Source of the DNA: Muribaculaceae bacterium Isolate-036 (Harlan)
GTDB lineage: Bacteria > Bacteroidota > Bacteroidia > Bacteroidales > Muribaculaceae
Direction: 5' to 3'
Length of the DNA: 64,000 nucleotides
NCBI GenBank assembly: GCA_003833075.1
Contig: RIAY01000001.1
Span: 62,001 to 126,000 of the forward strand
Made by a program: the position numbers and the translations under genes. The notes below the pieces were generated by a model that was given only the letters and a program-made list of their open reading frames with translations, searched no databases and was not told where the DNA came from. Within the stretch, counting starts at the first letter, position 1. Every line of letters starts with the position of its first letter. This document shows, in pieces, positions 25,694-34,004 of the stretch.

Positions 25694-26572
25694 ATGGACA
25701 GATACCAGAAGACACTTGCTGAAAGCCAGGTCATCGAGAATGACGAGGTTGTAGCAGCTGAAGTAAAGAAGATAGTTGAAAATTCAGGGAAGTATGCCAC
25801 TCCGGAGGTATATCAGTTCCTTTTCAGTTCCATCGACCTGACAACGCTCAGCACGGAAGACAGCGTGAAGAGTGTGTCTGAATTCACACAGAGAGTCAAC
25901 GATTTCGATAATGATTATCCTCAGTTCAAGAATGTCGCCGCCATTTGTGTATACAGCAATTTCGCAGAGGTGGTAAAGGCTAATCTTGACGTAGAGGGTG
26001 TTGACATCGCTGTGGTTGCGGGCGGTTTCCCCTCAAGCCAGACATTCGATGCTGTCAAAGTGGCTGACGTGGCAATGGCTGTGGAAGGCGGTGCCAACGA
26101 GGTTGACATTGTGATGAATGTGGGACGTTTCCTTGATGAGAATTATGAGGATCTCTGCGACGAGATCATAGAGCTGAAGCATACCTGCCGCGATGCGAAA
26201 CTCAAGGTTATCCTTGAGACAGGCTGTCTGAAGACCGCCGCCAATATCAAGAAAGCGTCAATTCTTTCGATGTACAGCGGTGCGGATTTCATCAAGACAT
26301 CGACAGGAAAAATCTATACAGGGGCTTCGCTTGAAGCGGCATATGTGATGTGTCAGTGCATCAAGGAATATTATCAGAAGACCGGCAACAAGGTCGGTTT
26401 CAAGGCAGCAGGCGGGGTTCGCACTTCAGAAGAGGCACTTCATTATTATGCAATAGTGAAAGAGGTTCTCGGCGACGAATGGCTCAATCATGATCTCTTC
26501 CGTCTCGGCGCGAGCAGTCTTGCCAACAGCCTGCTTGCCACTATGACCGGGGAAGAGGTGAAATATTTCTAA
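25694..26572 (+). CDS. deoC: Deoxyribose-phosphate aldolase
   Basis: Splits 2-deoxyribose-5-phosphate to glyceraldehyde-3-phosphate and acetaldehyde, the last step of deoxynucleoside breakdown. A TIM barrel of 292 residues; the Schiff-base lysine is in ADFIKTSTGK (about residue 196), and the conserved VGFKAAGGVRTSEEAL (second catalytic Lys) follows near 233. The N-terminal 60 residues are longer than in E. coli but usual for Bacteroidetes. It has its own promoter box. It sits 18 bp upstream of a secreted nuclease gene and leads into the predicted nucleic-acid uptake genes, which fits a role in using sugar from scavenged DNA. Confidence 0.95.
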   Translation: MDRYQKTLAESQVIENDEVVAAEVKKIVENSGKYATPEVYQFLFSSIDLTTLSTEDSVKSVSEFTQRVNDFDNDYPQFKNVAAICVYSNFAEVVKANLDVEGVDIAVVAGGFPSSQTFDAVKVADVAMAVEGGANEVDIVMNVGRFLDENYEDLCDEIIELKHTCRDAKLKVILETGCLKTAANIKKASILSMYSGADFIKTSTGKIYTGASLEAAYVMCQCIKEYYQKTGNKVGFKAAGGVRTSEEALHYYAIVKEVLGDEWLNHDLFRLGASSLANSLLATMTGEEVKYF

Positions 26573-26590
26573 TCTCCATATCCACCTCAA

Positions 26591-27646
26591 ATGAAACTTA
26601 ACAGACTAACCGCATTGGCACTGACACTCCTGATCGGAGTGTCAGCGTGTCTGTGCGTTAACGCACAGACACGAAAGCAATACCGCACTTTCGGTGTAGC
26701 TTTCTATAACCTTGAGAACCTTTTCGACACTATAAACAACAATGGGAAATACGATAAAGAGTTTTCCCCTTCCGGCTCCAACAAATGGGATGGCAAGAAG
26801 TATTGGTCGAAGATAAAGAATCTCTCTTATGCCATATCGCAGATGACCACAAAGACTACTCCGATTGGTCCTGCGGTTATCGGCGTGAGCGAGATCGAGA
26901 ACATCACCGTGCTTCAGGATCTTGTAAAAGCCGATGCTATCAGAGAATGGAATCTCCAGATATGCCATCATGATTCTCCGGATGCGCGTGGCGTGGATGT
27001 GGGTCTTCTTTACAACCCAAAGCTTTTCCGCGTCATCAACGTGACAAACCACAGGCTCGTGGTGCCGGAACTTCCGAAGTTCAAGACCCGTGACCAGATG
27101 TGTGTGGTAGGTCTGATGGGTGGCCGCCGCATCGCCATCATCGTGAACCACTGGCCTTCGCGTCGCGGAGGCGAGAAGGAGAGCAGCTGGCTGCGTGAGG
27201 CAGCCGCGTCGCTGAGCCGCTCAATTGCCGATTCCCTCTACAAAATCGATCCGAAGATGGGTGTGGTGGTTATGGGCGACCTTAATGACGACCCTCACAA
27301 CAAGAGCGTTGCCGAGACACTGGGCGCGGTGAAGAAAATCGAGAACACGCCTGACGGCGGTTTCTTCAACCCCTTCTGGGAGAAACTTGACAAAGGCATA
27401 GGTTCCTATATCTATCGCGGCGGATGGGATCTCTTCGACCAGATTATCGTAAACAAGAATCTTGTTGACGGTGCATGCGGGTTGAAATATCGCAGCGCGG
27501 AGGTGCTCAACAAGCAGTTCCTGCTGCAGAGCGACGGTAAGTATCGCGGCTATCCTCACCGCACATTCTCCGGCGGGGCGTGGACCAACGGCTATTCAGA
27601 CCATCTGCCGACGGAGATTTTCCTTGTGCAGGAGGTTGTGAAATAA
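26591..27646 (+). CDS. Secreted endonuclease/exonuclease/phosphatase-family protein
   Basis: A 351-residue EEP-fold protein with a signal peptide ending near CVNAQ. The metal- and phosphate-binding motifs of the fold are present in order: AFYNLENLFD (about 38), GVSEIEN (about 98), the NHWPSRRGG histidine motif (about 182), GDLNDDP (about 229) and the closing YSDHLP near 340. Members hydrolyse phosphodiester bonds in nucleic acids or phospholipids; the neighbours (deoC upstream, TonB receptor and endonuclease I genes downstream) favour nucleic acid. The signal-peptide codons hold two abutting hairpins, including a 28-bp perfect palindrome. It lies 18 bp after deoC and 41 bp before the receptor gene, so it is probably co-transcribed with both. 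Confidence 0.88.
   Translation: MKLNRLTALALTLLIGVSACLCVNAQTRKQYRTFGVAFYNLENLFDTINNNGKYDKEFSPSGSNKWDGKKYWSKIKNLSYAISQMTTKTTPIGPAVIGVSEIENITVLQDLVKADAIREWNLQICHHDSPDARGVDVGLLYNPKLFRVINVTNHRLVVPELPKFKTRDQMCVVGLMGGRRIAIIVNHWPSRRGGEKESSWLREAAASLSRSIADSLYKIDPKMGVVVMGDLNDDPHNKSVAETLGAVKKIENTPDGGFFNPFWEKLDKGIGSYIYRGGWDLFDQIIVNKNLVDGACGLKYRSAEVLNKQFLLQSDGKYRGYPHRTFSGGAWTNGYSDHLPTEIFLVQEVVK
26621..26673 (+). repeat. Two abutting hairpins inside the signal-peptide coding region
   Basis: Hairpin one: CTGACACTCC and GGAGTGTCAG (10-bp stem, loop TGATC) at 26621-26645. Hairpin two begins at the next base: a 28-bp perfect palindrome at 26646-26673, centred on GTTAAC with arms starting CGTGTCTGTGC. Both lie within codons 11-28 of the EEP-family gene, and the palindrome encodes the same peptide (CLCVNAQTR) on both strands. 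Confidence 0.9.
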
Positions 27647-27687
27647 CGAATAAAGACAACAATAATACTAAAACAGACTTTTTAATT

Positions 27688-30471
27688 ATGCGAATTAAAT
27701 TATCATTGCTGATGTTGCTGTGTATGGCACTTCCGTCGCTTGCCGCCACGGGCCTTACCGGCACTTTGGTCGATGCCCGCACAGGCAAGGCTGTCGCTGA
27801 CGCCAATATCCTTCTGCGCGACCAGGCAATCTTCGTGACGAGCGGAACGGACGGAACGTTCACCATATCCAACGCCGCTCCCGGCACCGATGTGCTGCAG
27901 ATCATAGCCTATGGCTATTCGGACGCCTATAAGGACGTGACCATAGTCAAAGATATCGTAAAGAATATCGGCGAGATCAGACTCGATCCCTCCGGTTTCG
28001 ACGGTTCGGCTCTCGACAGCGACAACTTCCTTTTCGACGAGGAGGAGATTCTCGATGAAGAGGGATCCGGTCAGAACGTAGGCACGATCCTTGGCGCCAC
28101 CGATGATATCTATTACCAGACATCGAACTATGACTTCTCCACTCTGCGTTTCCGCTGGCGCGGTTATGACTCGAACTGGAACACCGGATACATCAACGGT
28201 ATCAACTTCAACGACGCCATGCGCGGAAGGTTCAATTTCTCCGGTCTCGGCGGCATGACCTCAAGCGCATTCCGCAACCGCTCCACCGACATAGGTCTTG
28301 ACGCTGCTCCTTTCGGCTACGGCAATATCGGAGGCTCAAGCAACTTCACTACTTATGCTTCGGAATACGCGCCCGGATTCAAAGGAAGTCTGGCTTATAC
28401 CAACTCAAGCTATATGCTCAGAGCGATGTTCCAGTATTCCACAGGTCTCAACTCCAAGGGATGGGCGTTCTCTACCAGCATCATCGGCAGATATGCCCCG
28501 GAAGGCATAATCGAGGGTACGTTCTACAACTCACTCGGTCTGCAGTTCAGCCTCCAGAAGGTATTCAACGAGCATCATTCACTCAACCTCACCGCATGGG
28601 GTGCTCCCACACAGCGTGCGACCAACAGCGCCGCAACCCAGGAGGCTTACGACCTCGCTGGCACGAATCTTTATAACCCGGCGTGGGGTTATCTCGATGG
28701 CAAGAAGAAATCTTCAAGAATCGTGGAATCCGTTGATCCTTCCGTAATCTTCAACTGGGTGTGGAAACCCAAGATGGGCACTCAGCTCAATACCGGTATC
28801 GCATTCCGCAACAACAGATATTCAAGCTCTGCTCTGAACTGGTATCAGACTGCCGACCCGCGTCCAGACTATTACCGCTATCTCCCATCGTATTACACTC
28901 CCGACGCGGATCCCTTTACCGATCCCGAGCTTTATGCCGCGCAGAAAGAGGTTTATGACTTCGTTGCCGACTGGTGGGGAGGAGACAAGGCTCACCGTCA
29001 GATCGACTGGAACCGTCTCTATCAGACCAATCTTCTCAACCGTCAGCAGTTTGACCGCAATCCGGAACTCGTAGGTCAGTCAAGCTATATCCTCGAGAAC
29101 CGTCATTCGAATCTCACATCCTGGATGTTCAATTCATATCTCGACCACCGCATCAACGACAACATGACGCTTCAGGGTGGTCTCAGCGTGAACTACAGCG
29201 ACGGTCACTATTACAAGACAGTGCGTGATCTGCTCGGAGGTGAGTTCTGGCGTGACATCGACAACTTCTCGGAACGTGACTTCGCAGGAAATCCCAATAT
29301 CCTGCAGAATGACATGCGCAATCCCAACCGCAAGGTATATGAAGGCGATGTGTTCGGTTATGACTATAATATCCGCAGTATCAATGCCCGCGCATGGCTG
29401 CAGAACCAGATCACAACCGCCCACTGGAACGTGAACTATGGTCTTGAGGTCAGTTTCACTGACTTCGTGCGTCATGGCAACATGCAGAACGGCCGCGCAC
29501 CCGAGAACTCACTCGGCACCGGCAAGCACCACTCTTTCGACAATGCCGCCCTCAAGGCAGGCGCGACCTACAAACTCGACGGACGCAACTATTTCACAGC
29601 CCACGCATCATACGGCACACGCGCCCCGATGCCTGACTACAGCTATGTCTCTCCCCGCACAAAAGACACTTCTGTGCAGGGTCTCAAATCAGAGCGTTTC
29701 TTCACCGCCGACCTTTCTTACACCTGGAACTATGCGCGTTTCCGCGGTTCTGTGACCGGTTTCTACACACGCATGTGGAACGGCATCAAGCGTTCAGGTT
29801 TCTATGACTACCAGCTCAACACATTCATGAACTACTCGATGTCGGGTATGGAGACTGAATACAAGGGTATCGAGTTAGGTATGGAATACAAGATTCTAAG
29901 CAATCTCTCGGTATCAGCTGCCGGAACATTCTCTCGCTATACTTACGAGAACGACCCTCTTGGCGTGCGCAGTTACGAAAACGGTTCGCAGGAAGACGTG
30001 ACACGCCGCGTTTATCTTAAGAACTATCATATCGGAGGCACACCCCAGCAGGCTTATTCTATCGGCTTGAACTATAATATCAAACAATGGTTCTTTGAAG
30101 TGAATGGTCAGTGGTTCGGCGACAACTGGATCGACCTTTCACCAGCTCGCCATGAGGAGATGCCCGGACTCTGGAAATTCTGCACTTCCGAGGAGGAATA
30201 TATCCAGCGCCGCAACGAAATCACCCGTCAGGACAAACTCAACTCGGAATGGGTGATGAACCTCTCTATCGGCAAGGTGATCTACACCAAGTTCGGTTCT
30301 GTCAACTTCAATCTCAATGTCAACAACCTTCTCAACAACCGCAATATTCAGACAGGCGGCTATCAGGAGGGTAAGTTCGACTATACCGACTACAACGTGA
30401 ACAAATTCCCCAACAAGATCTATTATGCCCAGGGCATACGTGTCTTCTTCAATGTGGGAATCAGATTTTAA
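27688..30471 (+). CDS. TonB-dependent receptor with carboxypeptidase-like N-terminal domain
   Basis: A 927-residue outer-membrane receptor. The ATG at 27688 gives a proper signal peptide (MRIKLSLLMLLCMALPSLA); the frame is open further upstream, but that part overlaps the preceding gene. After the signal comes a carboxypeptidase regulatory-like domain (GLTGTLVDARTGKAVADANI), then an acidic linker (FLFDEEEILDEEG), a plug (FRWRGYDSNWNTGYINGINF) and a long beta-barrel with aromatic-rich strands, ending GIRVFFNVGIRF. The receptor would import a bound ligand with TonB energy. Lipoprotein genes with OB-fold domains follow directly, taking the place a SusD protein has in glycan loci. The ligand is inferred to be nucleic-acid fragments from the surrounding nucleases. 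Confidence 0.85.
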   Translation: MRIKLSLLMLLCMALPSLAATGLTGTLVDARTGKAVADANILLRDQAIFVTSGTDGTFTISNAAPGTDVLQIIAYGYSDAYKDVTIVKDIVKNIGEIRLDPSGFDGSALDSDNFLFDEEEILDEEGSGQNVGTILGATDDIYYQTSNYDFSTLRFRWRGYDSNWNTGYINGINFNDAMRGRFNFSGLGGMTSSAFRNRSTDIGLDAAPFGYGNIGGSSNFTTYASEYAPGFKGSLAYTNSSYMLRAMFQYSTGLNSKGWAFSTSIIGRYAPEGIIEGTFYNSLGLQFSLQKVFNEHHSLNLTAWGAPTQRATNSAATQEAYDLAGTNLYNPAWGYLDGKKKSSRIVESVDPSVIFNWVWKPKMGTQLNTGIAFRNNRYSSSALNWYQTADPRPDYYRYLPSYYTPDADPFTDPELYAAQKEVYDFVADWWGGDKAHRQIDWNRLYQTNLLNRQQFDRNPELVGQSSYILENRHSNLTSWMFNSYLDHRINDNMTLQGGLSVNYSDGHYYKTVRDLLGGEFWRDIDNFSERDFAGNPNILQNDMRNPNRKVYEGDVFGYDYNIRSINARAWLQNQITTAHWNVNYGLEVSFTDFVRHGNMQNGRAPENSLGTGKHHSFDNAALKAGATYKLDGRNYFTAHASYGTRAPMPDYSYVSPRTKDTSVQGLKSERFFTADLSYTWNYARFRGSVTGFYTRMWNGIKRSGFYDYQLNTFMNYSMSGMETEYKGIELGMEYKILSNLSVSAAGTFSRYTYENDPLGVRSYENGSQEDVTRRVYLKNYHIGGTPQQAYSIGLNYNIKQWFFEVNGQWFGDNWIDLSPARHEEMPGLWKFCTSEEEYIQRRNEITRQDKLNSEWVMNLSIGKVIYTKFGSVNFNLNVNNLLNNRNIQTGGYQEGKFDYTDYNVNKFPNKIYYAQGIRVFFNVGIRF

Positions 30472-30536
30472 TCAATGAGAGATGTGTAATTGTGAAAATG
30501 TGATTATACATTGATTCATAATAAGTATAAATAAAG

Positions 30537-31577
30537 ATGAAAAATATAAAGATCATACTTTCGATGCTTGTTCTGATGACCCTGGGTCTCGGAGCGTGCA
30601 ACGATGAACTGGCGCAGCCGCCCGTAATAATTCCTGAGGGGGGCATCGGAACCGGAGCATGGGATAATCCCATGACAGTTTATCAGGTAGGTCTCGGCAG
30701 TGTCAACAATGCTTTTGAGTCTTGCTGGGTTAAGGGATATATTGTCGGTTATGTGAATATAGATGTTGCGAATGTGCTTAAAGACGAGACTGCTGTGTTC
30801 ACGACTCCCGCAACAGTGAAGACCAATATCCTTCTTGCTGCCACAGCCGATGAGAAAGATTGGACAAAATGTATTCCGGTGCAGCTTCCGAGTGGTCCGG
30901 TTCGCAATGCTCTCAATGTTGCCGATCATGCCGATAATATGGGTAAAGAAGTATGCATACTTGGTTCAACCGGTTCTAAGTATTGCTCGGCATACGGACT
31001 CCGCAGCGCAAGTGCTTACAAATGGGGAGATAAAGGCGATGAAAGTATAGACAACAAGAAACCCGAAACACCAGTTGTTACCGGTCAGACAATATATTCT
31101 GCGCTTGACGCATCTGACTCATCTCTTGATCCGGAATGGACAATAGAGAATGTGTCTCTTGCGACCGGCTTAAATTATGTCTGGAGCTGGAAAGACTACA
31201 ACGGTCAGTATTATCTCAATGCCAGCGCGTATGCTCATAACAAGGCTAATGCCGCCCTGGCTTATTGCTATTCTCCGGTGATATCGCTTGATGGCTTTGC
31301 TACGGCAGCTTTCAGTTTCGAACATGCCGCAAAATTTCAGACCACTATCAAGGAACTTTGCAAGGCTGTGGTTCGTGCCGAGGGCGCGACCGAATGGACC
31401 GATCTTGAAATTCCTACATGGCCTGGAACCACAAGCTGGGCATTTGTCAACAGTGGAGAGATTGATCTCTCGGCTTATGTTGGCAAGAAAGTGCAGATCG
31501 GTTTCAAATATGAGTCTTCAGACGCTGGAGCCGACACATGGGAAATTAAGAACGTGAAAGTGACAGGCACAAAATAA
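30537..31577 (+). CDS. Surface lipoprotein, DUF6359-like OB-fold plus choice-of-anchor J domain
   Basis: A 346-residue lipoprotein (lipobox LGLGAC). Residues of about 35-160 form an OB-fold-like domain (NPMTVYQVGLG, SCWVKGYIVGYVN, WTKCIPVQLPSG), of the type seen in DUF6359 and YhcR nuclease OB domains. Residues of about 185-346 form a jelly-roll choice-of-anchor J domain (WSWKDYNGQYYLNASAY, EHAAKFQTTIKELC). It contains no catalytic motif that I can see. It lies 65 bp after the receptor and 21 bp before the next lipoprotein, whose last two domain types match it closely. A substrate-capturing role is an inference. Confidence 0.78.
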   Translation: MKNIKIILSMLVLMTLGLGACNDELAQPPVIIPEGGIGTGAWDNPMTVYQVGLGSVNNAFESCWVKGYIVGYVNIDVANVLKDETAVFTTPATVKTNILLAATADEKDWTKCIPVQLPSGPVRNALNVADHADNMGKEVCILGSTGSKYCSAYGLRSASAYKWGDKGDESIDNKKPETPVVTGQTIYSALDASDSSLDPEWTIENVSLATGLNYVWSWKDYNGQYYLNASAYAHNKANAALAYCYSPVISLDGFATAAFSFEHAAKFQTTIKELCKAVVRAEGATEWTDLEIPTWPGTTSWAFVNSGEIDLSAYVGKKVQIGFKYESSDAGADTWEIKNVKVTGTK

Positions 31578-31598
31578 TCGCCAAAAACAATCATAAAA

Positions 31599-33815
31599 AT
31601 GAAAAATATTAAAGCATTATACCTTGGAATGGCGATGGCGGCAGCCGCCGCTACCCTGACTTCCTGCCAGGCAGACATGGACGCTCCCGCGCTCGTGGAG
31701 CCGAAGGCAACAATGGAAGCCAACACCACCATATCGGAGTTCAAGACCGCTTTTGCTGATCAGACGGTGAAGTGCCCGATGAAGGACGAGGCTACACAGA
31801 CTCCTTATATAATCCATGGCCGTGTGGTTTCGAGTGATGCCACCGGAAATATCTACAAGTCTATCGTGATTCAGGACGAGACGGCGGCTATTGCCTTGTC
31901 CGTGAATCAGGGCTCGACTTATACGGACTACCGTATCGGTCAGGATGTGGTGCTGAACGCCACCGGACTCTATATCGGTTATTACAACGGTCTGCAGCAG
32001 ATAGGCTGGCTTGACGAGTATAACGGCGCTCCTTCGCTTACTTTCATGGCGTGGGATTTCTTCCTCGCTCACTCCGAGCTGAACGGTTTCCCGAATCCTG
32101 ACGTGAAGTATGTGGCGCAGGACGCGCAGTGGCCTGCCGACGCTCCCTACTGCATCGTGACAACATTTTCGCAGCTTCCCTCTACCGGCGAGGCGTTCCG
32201 CAACATGCAGAGCCAGCTTGTGGAATTCCGCAACGTGCATTTCGAGGAAGGTGGCAAGGAAACATACGCTCCTTATCAGGAGAGTGTGAACCGCACTCTT
32301 GTCGATGCCAACGGCGGAACGCTCACCGTGCGTACTTCAGGATATTCGAATTTCTACAACGAGCTGATTCCCGAAGGTTCGGGCAATGTGCGCGGCATCC
32401 TCTCTTATTACGGCGACGGATGGCAGCTTCTTCTCCGGGGTCTCGGCGATGTGATGATCACCGAGAAAGGTCAGAAGAACGACCCCTATACGGTTGAAGA
32501 GGCTATGGGTGTCATGGATCAGGGCGCTTCCGGCTGGGTGAAAGGTTTCATCGTAGGCTCTGTAAAGGGTGGAGTGAATGACGTGACATCCAACAATGAT
32601 GTTATTTTCGGTACTGACGCGGAGATGGACAACAACATCCTTATCGCCGCTTCCGCCGACGAGACGGACTGGACCAAGTGTATCGCGGTAGAGCTTCCAC
32701 AGGGTTCCGCATTCCGTGCGGCGGTAAATCTTGTCGACAATCCCGGTGTGCTCGGCAAATCGATTCTCGTAAGAGGTGATCTCGCCAAGTTCCTCGGCAT
32801 GCCCGGTATCACCGGCAACGGCGGCACCGCAGCCGACGTGGAGGTTGAAGGCGTGACAATCGGCGGCGGAACTCCGGCTCCGGGACCCGGCGAGGGTATC
32901 CCGGCAGGTGACGGTACAAAAGAAAGACCGTATAATACCGACCAGATCAAGGCTGTAACTGCAGACGCGACAGGTGTATGGGTCGAAGGTTATGTAGCAG
33001 GTTATGTAGCAGATAAAACATGGGATTCTGCAGTGTTCGGGGCAACTCCCTCAGATGGAGATAATTATAAGAACGCAACAAACGTGATCTTCTCGATGGT
33101 GGCGCCTCCTGAGGCTAATGCTTCCAACTCTGCACCAATAGGTCTTAAGAATGTAGGGGAGGTGAGAACCACACTTGGTATTTCCAAGAATCCTTCAATC
33201 TATGGTGCCCGTGTGAAAGTGAAAGGTGACTTGAAAAAATATTTCGGCATGATGAGTGTCAGGGACGTTACAGAATATGAGATTGTTTCAGGTGACACCC
33301 CGACTCCTCCGGAGCCATCGGGAGAGGACGTGGTTTATAAATCGCTTGAAGCAAGCTTGACATCCCTTCCGTCTGACTGGACTATCGATAATGTCACTCT
33401 TCCGGCTGGAAAGTCAGAATTGTGGTCTTGGAAAGAGTATAACGGCAAAGGCTATCTCAATGCCACCGGTTTTGGGGCAACGAGCGAAGGTCTTTCATAC
33501 GCCATTACTCCGGTAATAGACCTTTCCGGATATAAATCGGCAAAAGCTTCTTTCCGTCATGCTGCAAAATTCCAGACCACTATCAAGCAGCTCTGTGGGT
33601 TTGTTGTGCGTGATGCGGGTTCTTCCGCATGGACAGAGCTGACAATACAGGAATGGCCTCCGCTGGACAACAAATGGACATTTGTCAGCTCCGGTGAAAT
33701 GGATCTTTCCGCTTTCGCAGGCAAGAAGATTCAGGTTGCGTTCAAATACGGCTGCTCTGCTGCCGGCGCCGACCAATGGGAGATCAATGATCTTGAAGTG
33801 AAGGCGTCCAGATAA
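31599..33815 (+). CDS. Surface lipoprotein, DUF5689 plus two OB-fold domains plus choice-of-anchor J domain
   Basis: A 738-residue lipoprotein (lipobox TLTSC). Domains: DUF5689 (about 40-270: TPYIIHGRVVSSDATGNIYK, VIQDETAAIALSV), a first OB-like DUF6359 domain (about 285-420: NDPYTVEEAM, SGWVKGFIVGSVKGG), a proline/glycine linker, a second OB-like domain (about 440-575: KERPYNTDQIKAV, GVWVEGYVAGYVADKTWD), and a C-terminal choice-of-anchor J domain (about 590-738: RHAAKFQTTIKQLCGFVVRD). The anchor-J module is closely similar to that of the preceding protein, so one probably arose from the other by duplication. DUF5689 is also OB-fold-like. Nucleic-acid binding at the surface is inferred. A strong terminator follows. 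Confidence 0.8.
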   Translation: MKNIKALYLGMAMAAAAATLTSCQADMDAPALVEPKATMEANTTISEFKTAFADQTVKCPMKDEATQTPYIIHGRVVSSDATGNIYKSIVIQDETAAIALSVNQGSTYTDYRIGQDVVLNATGLYIGYYNGLQQIGWLDEYNGAPSLTFMAWDFFLAHSELNGFPNPDVKYVAQDAQWPADAPYCIVTTFSQLPSTGEAFRNMQSQLVEFRNVHFEEGGKETYAPYQESVNRTLVDANGGTLTVRTSGYSNFYNELIPEGSGNVRGILSYYGDGWQLLLRGLGDVMITEKGQKNDPYTVEEAMGVMDQGASGWVKGFIVGSVKGGVNDVTSNNDVIFGTDAEMDNNILIAASADETDWTKCIAVELPQGSAFRAAVNLVDNPGVLGKSILVRGDLAKFLGMPGITGNGGTAADVEVEGVTIGGGTPAPGPGEGIPAGDGTKERPYNTDQIKAVTADATGVWVEGYVAGYVADKTWDSAVFGATPSDGDNYKNATNVIFSMVAPPEANASNSAPIGLKNVGEVRTTLGISKNPSIYGARVKVKGDLKKYFGMMSVRDVTEYEIVSGDTPTPPEPSGEDVVYKSLEASLTSLPSDWTIDNVTLPAGKSELWSWKEYNGKGYLNATGFGATSEGLSYAITPVIDLSGYKSAKASFRHAAKFQTTIKQLCGFVVRDAGSSAWTELTIQEWPPLDNKWTFVSSGEMDLSAFAGKKIQVAFKYGCSAAGADQWEINDLEVKASR

Positions 33816-33842
33816 TCTGACAAAAACAATTAGCGATAACTG

Positions 33843-33877
33843 AAATCCCCCGGTGTGACTGTCGCACCGGGGGATTT
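33843..33877 (+). terminator. Terminator after the lipoprotein pair
   Basis: AAATCCCCCGGTG pairs perfectly with CACCGGGGGATTT (13-bp stem, 9-base loop), followed by TGT and an A/T-rich stretch. It closes the deoC-to-lipoprotein transcription unit. Confidence 0.8.
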
Positions 33878-34004
33878 TGTATGGAATTTATGCGGGAATG
33901 TTAAAAAACATTCTGAATGTGAAAGAATAAATATGTGTTTCAACGTTTATTATCTTGAATGAATCGTATTCCCGCGAGGGGAATGATAAAACTCCATATT
34001 GCGA

